The notes beneath the pieces were generated by a model. The model was not told where the DNA came from, ran no database searches, and was given only the letters and a program-made list of their open reading frames with translations. Shown here piece by piece: positions 29,442 through 36,989 of a stretch of 64,000 nucleotides of DNA. Every line of letters starts with the position of its first letter. The first letter of the stretch is position 1. This DNA comes from Anaerospora hongkongensis (GTDB lineage Bacteria; Bacillota; Negativicutes; Sporomusales; DSM-15969), in contig NZ_SLUI01000001.1 of NCBI RefSeq assembly GCF_004339805.1, forward strand, positions 310,001-374,000. Reading direction: 5' to 3'. A program made the position numbers and the translations under genes.

Positions 29442-29540
29442 TTACGCATGATCTGAATGCATCAGCCAATATATGCATAAGGCAATAATTCCGACAAGAA
29501 TTATGACTAGTTTCGGAACATCGGATCCATCAAGCCACAC
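29442..29540 (-). CDS. Predicted 32-aa single-pass membrane peptide
   Basis: A GTG start at 29540 is preceded by GGGAGGT at ideal spacing and begins MWLDGSDVPKLVIILVG. One hydrophobic helix (about residues 10-26) is followed by a short tail LMHSDHA. A longer frame to 29624 exists but lacks a ribosome site. A strong terminator follows the stop. Function unknown; gene status rests on ribosome site plus terminator. Confidence 0.6.
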   Translation of the reverse strand: MWLDGSDVPKLVIILVGIIALCIYWLMHSDHA

Positions 29541-29642
29541 TTTCCCGACCTCCCTAAGTTGCTTGTAAAAATATATACGTTCAACAGGAAAGCTAGAACT
29601 AGCTTCGAGCAGTAAAGTTTCCAAAATTTTGTCTTTGAGAAT

Positions 29643-29671
29643 TTGCTTTTTACATTAAAATAGTGTATCTT
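29643..29671 (+). promoter_or_regulatory. Sigma-A-type promoter of an orphan short transcript
   Basis: TTGCTT (29643-29648) and TATCTT (29666-29671) are spaced by 17 bases. The predicted start of transcription is near 29679, 90 bases before a strong terminator. Confidence 0.55.
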
Positions 29672-29678
29672 ATATGAG

Positions 29679-29767
29679 GGGAGCTGTTATGTGTGGTGAC
29701 ATAGCAGTGCTGGGAAGTGGCGGCAACAGCGAGAGCGGATCGGAATGCTCTCGCTGTTGTTTTTTTA
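29679..29767 (+). ncRNA. Candidate small RNA with two hairpins and terminator
   Basis: A plus-strand unit between two minus-strand genes. Hairpin 1 pairs CTGTTATGT (29684-29692) with ACATAGCAG (29699-29707) including one G-U. Hairpin 2 is a perfect 12-bp stem (29725-29736 with 29747-29758) followed by GTTTTTTT, a textbook intrinsic terminator. A short ORF could start at ATG 29689 after GGGGAG, but it would run through the terminator and is Cys/Ser/Asn-rich, so an RNA is favoured. No known RNA family was recognised. Confidence 0.5.
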
Positions 29768-29929
29768 ATAATAATAATCAAAGCAGCAATCATCCGTGCA
29801 CCAAAAAAACAATAAAAACGCAATAATGAAGAGAAAAACGATTCCTCCTCTATGACAATGATTATGGCTGCAGATAGTATGATTGGAATGGTTATGAACG
29901 CAATGCAGATTACCGAAACTGCCGAACAT
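29765..29929 (-). CDS. Predicted 54-aa His/Cys-rich single-pass membrane protein
   Basis: The ATG at 29929 has GGAGG seven bases upstream. The N-terminal 27 residues carry many His and Cys (FGNLHCVHNHSNHTICSHNH), followed by one transmembrane helix (about 29-43) and a tail with CTDDCCFDYYY. The pattern could bind metal, and its size recalls small YjcZ-like sporulation membrane proteins, but no homology is clear. Its stop abuts the convergent terminator at 29725-29766. Confidence 0.6.
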   Translation of the reverse strand: MFGSFGNLHCVHNHSNHTICSHNHCHRGGIVFLFIIAFLLFFWCTDDCCFDYYY

Positions 29930-29998
29930 GCAACGGCCTCCTTCTGGATTGTTTGCTATTATCATATGCACAATAAAGAGACTAGACACAAATAGAAA

Positions 29999-30018
29999 AG
30001 CTTCGCTATTGCGAAGCT
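29999..30018 (-). terminator. Terminator of the 44-aa coiled-coil gene
   Basis: AGCTTCGC and GCGAAGCT form a perfect 8-bp stem with a 4-base loop; on the minus strand TTTCTATTT follows. Confidence 0.8.
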
Positions 30019-30033
30019 GAAATAAAGCAACTA

Positions 30034-30168
30034 TCAGTTTTCTTCTTCTCGTCTGCGAACAATTTGCAGAATCTCAGAAACGTTTCGATCAATTTCCGCT
30101 ATCTGAATTTCCAATTTTTCTAATCGTTTTTTAAACGAACTAATGATATCACGTTGTTCATCCGACAC
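30034..30168 (-). CDS. Predicted 44-aa coiled-coil protein
   Basis: A GTG start at 30168 has GGGAGGT seven bases upstream and begins MSDEQRDIISSFKKRLEKLE. Leu/Ile/Val occur at heptad spacing through most of the protein, which ends VRRREEEN. A terminator follows. It resembles in design the small protein at 38189-38338. Function unknown. Confidence 0.65.
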   Translation of the reverse strand: MSDEQRDIISSFKKRLEKLEIQIAEIDRNVSEILQIVRRREEEN

Positions 30169-30269
30169 AATTCATACCTCCCAATTTCTACGCTTTATCC
30201 TCCTCTTGGTATAATATCCGGATTATAAGCAAAGCTAACTCCAGCAGTCTACGCAAGGAGGATCGTTTC

Positions 30270-30626
30270 ATGTATATCGCCGTCCGAAAACTCCATCAAT
30301 GGGTTGGTCTTATATTAGCTGTCTTTTTACTTATTGAGGCTATAACCGGTTTAATTTTAGCAGAACCATGGCTAGTGGGACAATCACGAATCAACCCGCC
30401 GCACAGCATAGAAGGTGCTTCAAATATGTCCCAGCGTTCTGATGGTATAAACCGCTCGACAAGCCCCTTGGGGATCGCTAAACAACTTCATGAGGGAAAA
30501 CTAAACGGCCTGAACTTTAAATGGCTTATTGATCTTACCGCAATTGGAATTATACTGCTAACAATAACGGGAATTCATCTTTCTATTTCACTTTTGTTCA
30601 TCAGGAATAAGCAAACTCAAAAATAA
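30270..30626 (+). CDS. PepSY-associated TM helix family membrane protein
   Basis: A small membrane protein with an N-terminal helix (VRKLHQWVGLILAVFLLIEAITGLIL, about 6-31) and a C-terminal one (IDLTAIGIILLTITGIHLSI, about 86-108), the layout of PepSY-TM proteins, which occur beside iron-reductase and membrane redox functions. A GGAGG site precedes the ATG. At 118 residues it is a minimal form lacking a full PepSY domain. Role inferred only at family level. Confidence 0.7.
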   Translation: MYIAVRKLHQWVGLILAVFLLIEAITGLILAEPWLVGQSRINPPHSIEGASNMSQRSDGINRSTSPLGIAKQLHEGKLNGLNFKWLIDLTAIGIILLTITGIHLSISLLFIRNKQTQK

Positions 30627-30654
30627 TATTAGCCGTGCAAGCATGCTGCAACTG

Positions 30655-30840
30655 TTATTCCATTTGTTTTTTTTGCATTTTTAAGGCCAGAAGCTGTAGC
30701 GGTGGAAAATTAATTTTGCGAATCATACTGCCGTCGATAACCTGGTCCAAAGGAGTACCCTGAGGAGTATCGGCGGTAATATGAAAAACATCCTTTTCTT
30801 GATCGTACTTGACTCTTACGCTCCCTTTGCTTACCTTCAT
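30655..30840 (-). CDS. Small conserved-type hypothetical protein (61 aa)
   Basis: Start ATG at 30840 has GAGGTG six bases upstream. The product begins MKVSKGSVRVKYDQEKDVF and continues HITADTPQGTPLDQVIDGSMIRKINFPPLQLLALKMQ; the pattern of VRVKYDxExD recalls DUF2283-like small proteins but is not a firm match. Cytoplasmic, no Cys. Confidence 0.6.
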   Translation of the reverse strand: MKVSKGSVRVKYDQEKDVFHITADTPQGTPLDQVIDGSMIRKINFPPLQLLALKMQKKQME

Positions 30841-30942
30841 AAGGCACACCTCAACTAATTATTTGCCTGCCAATACTATAATATATGCAATACTACCATT
30901 AGTGGATCACGTAAATTAAAAATCTTAACAAGCTGCCCAACA

Positions 30943-30980
30943 ACAAAGAAGCCCGGTGCACAACTACCGGGCTTCTTTGT
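30943..30980 (-). terminator. Terminator after the racemase gene
   Basis: A perfect 14-bp stem (ACAAAGAAGCCCGG with CCGGGCTTCTTTGT) with a 10-base loop lies 16 bases after the racemase stop. The U-tract is part of the stem, so it could act on both strands. Confidence 0.85.
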
Positions 30981-30996
30981 CGTAATTGCGATGAAA

Positions 30997-31704
30997 TCAG
31001 CTAACCTCTCGCCCTAACGAGTCCTTGGCAAACTGAATTGCGGCCCCGGCTAATACCAAGGTAGGATCGATCGCCGGCTGGTCGATATGAAACCTGTCAA
31101 AGGCTACCGGCAGTTCCGTACAGCCTAATATTAAAATTTCCGCCCCTTGCTCATAAAGATCATCCAAGCTTTTGTAAAAATCCGTAAGGTCCATATTCCA
31201 ATTCGAAGCCTTTACCCCATGATAAATGACATTCATTACACTCTCCTGCCCTGCAGACGACGGTATGGCTACATCAATTCCTACCTCGGCCAGTACCTGA
31301 TGATAAACGCCTGCTTGAATTGTTCCGTCGGTTGCCAGCAAGCCGATTTTAGCTATGCCTTTTCTCTTTATTTCCTGAGCTGTTAATTTCAACATATTAA
31401 GTAAGGGAATATCAAAAAAGGGGGTAATTCGATCATAAAAATAGTGAGCAGTATTACACGGCATTACTAAGGCCTCCGCCCCCATCGCTTGTAAACGGAT
31501 ACCGCTTCTCACCATTTCAGGAACAGGATCTTCCCCCTTGCCAATGATCGCTTTTGTTCTATCCGGGATATTTGTATTACAATCTATCACTACATGAATA
31601 TGCTCCTGGTCCGATTTGGCATTTGTCAGGGTAATGATCTTATTAAATAAATCACAAGTAGCTGCTGCTCCCATTCCGCCAATAATTCCAATTGATTTTT
31701 TCAT
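30997..31704 (-). CDS. Aspartate/glutamate racemase family protein
   Basis: A cofactor-independent amino acid racemase. Two catalytic cysteines are present: Cys83 in MPCNTAHYF and a second in ILGCTELPVAF (about residue 196); the N-terminus KSIGIIGGMGAAAT is the family start. At 235 residues it is normal. It diverges from a LysR regulator with overlapping promoters, suggesting LysR control. The substrate amino acid is not determined by sequence. Confidence 0.9.
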   Translation of the reverse strand: MKKSIGIIGGMGAAATCDLFNKIITLTNAKSDQEHIHVVIDCNTNIPDRTKAIIGKGEDPVPEMVRSGIRLQAMGAEALVMPCNTAHYFYDRITPFFDIPLLNMLKLTAQEIKRKGIAKIGLLATDGTIQAGVYHQVLAEVGIDVAIPSSAGQESVMNVIYHGVKASNWNMDLTDFYKSLDDLYEQGAEILILGCTELPVAFDRFHIDQPAIDPTLVLAGAAIQFAKDSLGREVS

Positions 31705-31738
31705 TTCTCATCCCTCAGCTAAAATAATGTTGACTCTG

Positions 31739-31775
31739 TTTGCTTTATTATAAATTCAGCGTATACTATAAGCAA
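31739..31775. promoter_or_regulatory. Face-to-face divergent promoters of racemase and lysR genes
   Basis: Plus strand: TTTGCT (31739-31744), 17 bases, TATACT (31762-31767) for the LysR gene. Minus strand: TTGCTT (31770-31775), 17 bases, TATAAT (31747-31752) for the racemase. The two promoters overlap almost entirely, so the same polymerase site must be shared. Confidence 0.65.
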
Positions 31776-31826
31776 ATATATCTATTAATATATATAATAT
31801 AATCATTTGTTTATATAGGAGACTTT

Positions 31827-32801
31827 ATGTTTAAGGGCAAAGAATATGTTTACGAGGTTTATAAAGAAAAAAGCTTTTCCAGAGCAGCACAGAATTTGTA
31901 TATTAGCCAGCCGGCGCTGAGCGCCGCAATCAAAAAAATTGAAAGCCGCATTGGCTGCTTACTGTTTGATCGCAGCAGCAAAGCGATCCGCCTGACAGAA
32001 GGTGGTATAGAGTATATAAAAGCAATAGAAAGCATCATGGATATTGAAACTCGTTTTGCAAACCACCTTAACAACTTGAATCAATTAAAAATAGGGCGCC
32101 TGGCTATCGGGGCTAGCAATGTTTTTGCTTCTTTTATTCTTCCGGCGATCATTACAGCATTTACAGATCAATATCCGGCTATTAAAGTAAATCTCATAGA
32201 ATCCACCACTGCCCACTTAGAAGAGCAGCTATTTTCCGGAGCGCTTGATTTTGTGCTTGATAATTATTCTTTAGATGAAACGATTTACGAAAAACATTTA
32301 TTCTGTCGCGAGTGTTTACTTCTCGCCGTACCTCCCAAACTATCTTCCAATATACCTGCCCGGGAATATCAACTATCAATAGATGATATCCGCCAGGGAA
32401 AACACTTAAATCCAGCAACGAAATCAGTACCATTATCCCTCTTTGCTCAGGAACCATTTATTTTTTTAAGAAGCGGAAACGATACACGGGTGCGTGCAGA
32501 AAAGATTTTTTTGGAAAATAAGCTTATCCCTAGGATTGTCTTAGAATTAGATCAGCTGGCTACAGCCTATAATGTTTGCTGTTATGGTTTGGGGGCCACA
32601 ATTATCAGTGATACGCTTGCCCAGAAGGCGACTCCCAATACCAGCATGCACTACTACAAATTAGACAGCCCGCATACTTTTCGCAGCGTATTTTTTTATA
32701 ACAAACAAAACAAATATATTACCAAGGCAATGGAAGAATTTATTAAAATTGCTCAGAAAGTGGACATTGATACTGTAATGAATAAAAGCAGCTCATCTTG
32801 A
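31827..32801 (+). CDS. LysR-family transcriptional regulator
   Basis: The N-terminal winged helix is clear (YEVYKEKSFSRAAQNLYISQPALSAAIKKIESRIGCLLFDRS), followed by a periplasmic-binding-like effector domain (about 90-310). At 324 residues it is typical. It likely controls itself and the divergent racemase. GGAG lies upstream of the ATG. The inducer is unknown. Confidence 0.92.
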   Translation: MFKGKEYVYEVYKEKSFSRAAQNLYISQPALSAAIKKIESRIGCLLFDRSSKAIRLTEGGIEYIKAIESIMDIETRFANHLNNLNQLKIGRLAIGASNVFASFILPAIITAFTDQYPAIKVNLIESTTAHLEEQLFSGALDFVLDNYSLDETIYEKHLFCRECLLLAVPPKLSSNIPAREYQLSIDDIRQGKHLNPATKSVPLSLFAQEPFIFLRSGNDTRVRAEKIFLENKLIPRIVLELDQLATAYNVCCYGLGATIISDTLAQKATPNTSMHYYKLDSPHTFRSVFFYNKQNKYITKAMEEFIKIAQKVDIDTVMNKSSSS

Positions 32802-32817
32802 CATGAGCTGCTTTTTT
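32788..32817 (+). terminator. Terminator overlapping the lysR stop codon
   Basis: GCAGCTCAT (32788-32796) pairs with ATGAGCTGC (32803-32811), then TTTTTT. The TGA stop of the LysR gene is in the loop. Confidence 0.9.
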
Positions 32818-32841
32818 CTTGCAAAAAATACCGGATATTTT

Positions 32842-33222
32842 CTATTCCACATTCCCGGTCTGGGAGATGGCTATCGCCCGGATTGTGGAAGAAACTAATT
32901 TACGTAAATACGTAATGTCTTCTTTTTCAATCTTAATATGTCCCTGGTATATACAAACCAAACGCGGCTGAATAATTAGTACCGTTATTCCTTGACCCTC
33001 CCCGGCTTCAATATCGTCTAAGGTCGTATATACACCATTGCTTCCACTTGTTGAGAGAAGCAACCAGTTCTCAGCATTGGCTTTGCCTGTAGGGAATATT
33101 GCTTTTACATCCTGTATGGAGTAAATCGGTTTCACGTTCTTATAATCTGAATCAAATATTGAATCTAATAGGGAATCCATGATTACCTCTTCCGCTGTTT
33201 CATTATTTTCAACGTCAATCAT
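32842..33222 (-). CDS. Hypothetical protein, 126 aa
   Basis: Unrecognised soluble acidic protein with IFPTGKANAENWLLLSTSGSNGVYTTLDDIEAGEGQGITVLIIQPRLVCIYQGHIKI, suggesting a small alpha/beta domain. The ATG at 33222 has no ribosome site; a good AAGGAGG near 33262 has no start codon at the right distance. An internal ATG at 33180, preceded by GGAAGAGGT, may be the real start (112 aa). It converges on the LysR gene. Confidence 0.6.
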   Translation of the reverse strand: MIDVENNETAEEVIMDSLLDSIFDSDYKNVKPIYSIQDVKAIFPTGKANAENWLLLSTSGSNGVYTTLDDIEAGEGQGITVLIIQPRLVCIYQGHIKIEKEDITYLRKLVSSTIRAIAISQTGNVE

Positions 33223-33346
33223 CAGTCTGCTGCTGCGAATGAATTTTTTTGTATATTGCCTCCTTTAATCTTGTATTATACCATTTCTGTTACCTAAGCG
33301 CGATTAAGTTTAAAGACCTTGGCTGCTGCAGCCTTCGGAAACATAA

Positions 33347-33386
33347 AAAATAATAGCGAATGCTTTTTTTAGCAATCACTATTGTG
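33347..33386 (-). terminator. Terminator after the zinc-ribbon gene
   Basis: An imperfect hairpin with AATAGTGA/TCGCTATT and TGCT/AGCA arms is followed on the minus strand by ATTATTTTTTA, just past the 33392 stop. Confidence 0.7.
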
Positions 33387-33391
33387 TAAGC

Positions 33392-33589
33392 TCATTCTAG
33401 TATAAGTGCTGTGCTGTCACAAATCAGGCAATGAGCCTCAACCGTTTGATTGCCACATTCCCCTGCCATTTCACAAGCGCGATGATTGATGATTTCAACC
33501 TCTTCTGATCCGCATTTTTCACACTTGAGGTTAAACCCCTTTACGATTTTTCGCTTAATCCCACAATTTTCAACTACAACCAGCACCAT
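33392..33589 (-). CDS. Small zinc-ribbon protein (65 aa)
   Basis: The ATG at 33589 follows GGGAGG and gives MVLVVVENCGIKRKIVKGF. Cys pairs CEKCG and CLIC with further Cys in RACEMAGECG suggest one or two zinc-binding sites; the end is STALILE. A longer frame reaches 33676 without a ribosome site. It follows the HAD-type gene, so the two may form an operon. No known family recognised. Confidence 0.6.
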   Translation of the reverse strand: MVLVVVENCGIKRKIVKGFNLKCEKCGSEEVEIINHRACEMAGECGNQTVEAHCLICDSTALILE

Positions 33590-33680
33590 TAAGCCTCCCA
33601 TATCCTCAGTACAATAAGAGAATTCTTTACTATGGAGCTTTACTTCTCTAGCTGCTGGCTTCCCTCCTGCTATCAAGCTT

Positions 33681-34028
33681 CTATCTATTTTGCCATGTCC
33701 TGAATTTCTTTATTTTAACTAATAAATCTTTGGTATTTCCATCAAATGTTAACGCCCGGTCATCAATATATACGATTGCCGGCGGCTTATACGCCAGCAC
33801 ATCATCAACCGTAATCCCGTATTTATTCAACCAAGCTTTAACTGCCTCAGCCCGGCCTTCCTGAAAGCAGCGAGTCGACACAACAACGACTCTATAATTC
33901 CTGCGGATCTCTTCTATTGCAACTTTGATTCCTTCAACAGGCTGGTCGGGAATAACATCCACTCCACACCACCCGCTTGTATAACTATTAATTACACCAT
34001 CAAAATCAAAAACTACCGTTTTGGCCAT
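33681..34028 (-). CDS. HAD-like hydrolase, short form
   Basis: A 115-residue phosphatase-like protein. Motif I is VVFDFDGVINSY, motif II Thr/Ser lies in VVVSTRCFQEGRAEAVKAWL, and the acidic motif is YIDDRALTFDG. It lacks a cap domain, as in small phage or plasmid HAD proteins that act on polynucleotide ends or nucleotides. Start ATG at 34028 has GAGGTG six bases upstream. Substrate unknown. Confidence 0.82.
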   Translation of the reverse strand: MAKTVVFDFDGVINSYTSGWCGVDVIPDQPVEGIKVAIEEIRRNYRVVVVSTRCFQEGRAEAVKAWLNKYGITVDDVLAYKPPAIVYIDDRALTFDGNTKDLLVKIKKFRTWQNR

Positions 34029-34033
34029 TCTCA

Positions 34034-34168
34034 TCACCTCTTGACTAGGTTTCCCAGCACAGCCTTCAATCTTTCACTACAGTTAGCATTTTCTAAGGCA
34101 TCACATCCTCCAGACTCTTGTAAAATCCCGGCTCAATCCTATTGCCTCTAATCCTTCAATTAGCCTCA
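34034..34168 (-). pseudogene. Probable frameshifted 45-codon gene upstream of the HAD gene
   Basis: An ATG at 34168 with GAGGGG nearby opens MRLIEGLEAIG. Sense-looking protein then continues in the next frame (IEPGFYKSLEDV) and finally in the third frame (DALENANCSERLKAVLGNLVKR), ending at 34034 against the HAD ribosome site. Restoring one base after GGA and one after GAT-GT would join them. Two single-base losses, true or from sequencing, are the simplest reading; chance is possible at this length. Confidence 0.4.
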
Positions 34169-34206
34169 TTTGCCCCTCACCCAAGTCATACTATATTTAA
34201 AACGAA

Positions 34207-34226
34207 AGCCCGCCATAATGGCAGGC
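34207..34226 (-). terminator. Terminator of the GH25 gene
   Basis: GCCTGCC and GGCGGGC arms (one G-U) with a short loop are followed on the minus strand by TTTCGTTTT. Confidence 0.75.
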
Positions 34227-34296
34227 TCAAGTACTCTATATTCAGTTATCAGCATCAGCTTTCATTTCCAGTAGTTTCGAAAGATGGCGTTACCCA

Positions 34297-34878
34297 TTAC
34301 TCATAATAAATATTTCCATCAAAGATCTGACCACCAATTTTCAACCGATCGGTATACTGCCACATTCTAGCACGCGTGAAATTATTACAACTTCCCCATT
34401 GAGCATTCCAATACGGTACGTAATCTGCCAGCTGTGCCGTATCAATTATTTCGGTCAGCCATGAATAGGAAGCATAAATACCGACATAGGAATACCCATT
34501 GTTATTGAGTTCGCAGATAAAGGCAGAGCACATTGCCGTAATCGTTTCCTTGTCCGGCATTCCGTTACGCTCCTTGTAGCCATCCGCATCTTCCATGTCA
34601 AACCAAATACCCAGTTCCGGATCGATCCCCTCCTGCTGCAGCGTTTCCTGAACAAATTGGGCTTCCGCTCTGGCAGAATCCACATTTAGAGCATAGCTGT
34701 AGTAATAAATGCCGATTTTCAAGCCAGCAGCCAATGCCTCCCTAACATTTTCAATGAATTTAGGATCTAGATGACGATTGCCGTAGCCAAGCCGGATTAT
34801 GACAAATTCACATTCGGCATCCAAAACGGATTGCCAGTTAATTTTGCCGTTGTGATAGCTTACATCTATTCCTTTCAT
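34297..34878 (-). CDS. GH25-family lysozyme
   Basis: A muramidase of glycosyl hydrolase family 25. The N-terminal KGIDVSYHNGKINW holds the first catalytic Asp, and GIWFDMEDADG carries the Asp-x-Glu pair. It ends WQYTDRLKIGGQIFDGNIYYE, the usual GH25 finish. There is no signal peptide, as in phage endolysins and some cytoplasm-released enzymes. The ATG at 34878 follows GAGG by eight bases. It is 193 residues, the catalytic domain alone. Confidence 0.9.
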   Translation of the reverse strand: MKGIDVSYHNGKINWQSVLDAECEFVIIRLGYGNRHLDPKFIENVREALAAGLKIGIYYYSYALNVDSARAEAQFVQETLQQEGIDPELGIWFDMEDADGYKERNGMPDKETITAMCSAFICELNNNGYSYVGIYASYSWLTEIIDTAQLADYVPYWNAQWGSCNNFTRARMWQYTDRLKIGGQIFDGNIYYE

Positions 34879-35030
34879 ATTATCAGCCTCTTTCAAGTTA
34901 ATGATTTGACAGCCCTATCTGATCATGAACAAACCTAAAACAATATATGCTTTTACTCATAATTCAACTCCTTAAATCTCTATAACCGTAGATTTAGCAA
35001 GCTCACTGCCTGATTAACGGCAAAAGAAAA

Positions 35031-35074
35031 GTCCTCGTCAATCGAGGACAAAAAAAACCTGCCGTCAGGGCAGG
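35031..35074 (-). terminator. Tandem terminators after the GlsB-type gene
   Basis: On the minus strand CCTGCC/GGCAGG (35058-35074) is followed by eight T, then a second hairpin GTCCTCG/CGAGGAC (35031-35049) and TTTTC. The first also has a T-run on the plus strand. Confidence 0.8.
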
Positions 35075-35116
35075 CTTTTTATTCTATAAGCAGGAAACGA
35101 GCGCAATCTGCGCTTA

Positions 35117-35374
35117 CTAGGGCTTAGCTTGATTATTGCTGAACATCCGGACGACCCACAACAGAATCACAGCTCCAAGAATACTGGTGATCAGTTGTCC
35201 AACCATACCATAGGCATTAAACCCAAATAAAGATAACACAAATCCGCCAATGAATGCTCCGACAATCCCTACAATCATGTCTACCCATATACCGAATCCA
35301 TGACCACTCATAATTTTACCTGCTGCCCAGCCAGCTATAGCTCCAATAAGCAAGGACCAGATTAAACTACCCAT
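35117..35374 (-). CDS. GlsB/YeaQ/YmgE family stress-response membrane protein
   Basis: Transglycosylase-associated protein family: three hydrophobic helices with the glycine pattern SLLIGAIAGWAAGKIMSGHGFG and GIVGAFIGGFVLSLFG. Members are general-stress membrane proteins of unproven mechanism. The ATG at 35374 is chosen (GGAGGT ten bases upstream); a GTG four codons earlier is too close to the ribosome site. It is 85 residues. Confidence 0.9.
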   Translation of the reverse strand: MGSLIWSLLIGAIAGWAAGKIMSGHGFGIWVDMIVGIVGAFIGGFVLSLFGFNAYGMVGQLITSILGAVILLWVVRMFSNNQAKP

Positions 35375-35464
35375 TTTAGAAAACACCTCCGCATATATTA
35401 TGCTTAGCTGTTAGACGAATCATACTTTACTAATTTTATTCCCATAACCGAATAGCAATATGTA

Positions 35465-36646
35465 CTATTTTTGCGCAAACAATACTTTTAGCAGCGGAGG
35501 CGTTACTAGCGTTGTGAGGATTACAACCAGGACACTAGCTGTAAAAAACGTTTCCTCCAGCAAATTTGCCTCCAGCCCAATCGCTGCAATGATTAGCGCA
35601 ACTTCACCGCGTGATATCATACCAGCCCCAATACCAAGCGAAGAGCGGTTATGAAATCCTGTTAATCTGGCGCCAATTCCTGAACCAACCAGCTTAGTAA
35701 GTATAGCAATGATTGTAAGTCCCGCGATAATGCCGATTTGATTATTCACTCCGGCAAACGAAACAGAAAGGCCTATACTCACAAAGAATACCGGGACAAA
35801 AAAGGCATATGCGATAGGTTCTATTTTGTGCTCTACCTGCTGTTTAAACTGCGTTTGTGAAATAGCCAGGCCAGCGGCAAAGGCCCCAATAATTCCTGCT
35901 ACACCGAGAAATTCTGCCAGATAAGCAAAAGAAAAACAAATAATTAGCGCTGCACTTATAACTGCTTCCGATACCGGCAATGGAGCTAATATTCTTAGCA
36001 TCCACGGCACCACTTTCCAGCCAAGCAAAGTAATTGCTGCGAAGAACAATAGTTTCTTGCCGATAATTAAGCTAAGACTGACTTGCGCCACTGTAAGTGA
36101 ACTCATCATAACTGCCAGCACGATAACGACTAAAATATCATCCAGTACCGCTGCTCCTAAGATAGTTGCACTTTCTCTGCTTTTCAATTGCCCCAGCTCT
36201 TTAAGGGTCTGTGCAGAGATACTGACTGAGGTCGCTGAAAATAACAAGCCGAGAAATAGCGCATGTCTTTGCTCCATACCGATTATTAAGCCAGCCAGAT
36301 AAAAACAGACAAGAGGTGCTATAACCCCACCTACCGCGACAGCAATGGATGAATTGCGATTTTGTTTAAGCGACTCAACATCTGTTTCCAAACCGGCAAT
36401 AAACATCAAAAGCAGCACGCCGATCTCACTAAGCTGCGTAATCATTTCGGACGGAGCAATCCACCCCAGGACTGCTGGACCGATAACAATGCCACTAATA
36501 AGCTTGCCTAATACGGCTGGCTGCCCTAATTTAACGCTTAGCGCCCCACCAATTTTAGTTGTTATTAATATGATCAACATTTGCACGACTAGTAACACTG
36601 CTGTCAACACCTTCCTATCATTTACTCCCCTACTCTTTGCAGCCAC
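35465..36646 (-). CDS. CPA2-type cation:proton antiporter
   Basis: A monovalent cation/H+ antiporter (Kef/NapA class) with about 12 transmembrane helices. The conserved Asp-Asp of the ion site is in GAAVLDDILVVIVLAVM, with LPAVLGKLISGIVIGP-type N-terminal motif (GQPAVLGKLISGIVIGPAVLG). It lacks a C-terminal TrkA/RCK domain. The GTG at 36646 follows AAAGGA; other in-frame GTG codons follow. It sits behind a leader with its own terminator. Whether Na+ or K+ is exchanged cannot be told. Confidence 0.88.
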   Translation of the reverse strand: MAAKSRGVNDRKVLTAVLLVVQMLIILITTKIGGALSVKLGQPAVLGKLISGIVIGPAVLGWIAPSEMITQLSEIGVLLLMFIAGLETDVESLKQNRNSSIAVAVGGVIAPLVCFYLAGLIIGMEQRHALFLGLLFSATSVSISAQTLKELGQLKSRESATILGAAVLDDILVVIVLAVMMSSLTVAQVSLSLIIGKKLLFFAAITLLGWKVVPWMLRILAPLPVSEAVISAALIICFSFAYLAEFLGVAGIIGAFAAGLAISQTQFKQQVEHKIEPIAYAFFVPVFFVSIGLSVSFAGVNNQIGIIAGLTIIAILTKLVGSGIGARLTGFHNRSSLGIGAGMISRGEVALIIAAIGLEANLLEETFFTASVLVVILTTLVTPPLLKVLFAQK

Positions 36647-36664
36647 TTCCTTTTGTATGCGCAG

Positions 36665-36738
36665 AAAAAAAGAAAACTGCTTTCAAAAAGTCTGGGTCCT
36701 CCCCCCTGAGTGACCCAGACGACTTGAAAACAGTTTCC
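36665..36738 (-). promoter_or_regulatory. Leader hairpin-terminator upstream of the antiporter
   Basis: Between the promoter and the antiporter start the minus-strand leader forms a long hairpin: 9-bp perfect stem GTCTGGGTC/GACCCAGAC, loop with six consecutive G, then two 6-bp outer helices, ending in seven T (36671-36665). This is an intrinsic terminator inside the 5' leader, so expression needs read-through or antitermination. It may be the expression platform of an ion-sensing riboswitch; no known class was identified with confidence. Confidence 0.6.
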
Positions 36739-36773
36739 TGTCCAACCGGTTTGATCGATATAAAACTATTAAT

Positions 36774-36802
36774 ACCATATCAAAAAACAAGCATTCTGTC
36801 AA
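36774..36802 (-). promoter_or_regulatory. Promoter of the antiporter leader
   Basis: On the minus strand TTGACA (36802-36797), 17 bases, TATGGT (36779-36774). Predicted start near 36766, giving a leader of about 120 bases. Confidence 0.7.
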
Positions 36803-36989
36803 ACTAGTATCCTGTTCACAATTAGTTTAAACCTGTCGTAAATAGGGCTGCCCTATGCACTGCTGTACCGATTGACAGCCCTCAAGACGTCTCAATATTC
36901 CACAATTATTTTCCAGAAAAATACAAATATCTACTAGAAAAATACGACATATTTGCTATAATTTAACTATGTAAAGGGGAGGGGTTATT

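Noticed and set aside
29689..29826. Short plus-strand ORF MCGDIAVLGSGG... in the orphan transcript
   Set aside because: Although GGGGAG precedes the ATG, the frame runs through a perfect terminator and a low-complexity Asn run; an RNA is more likely.
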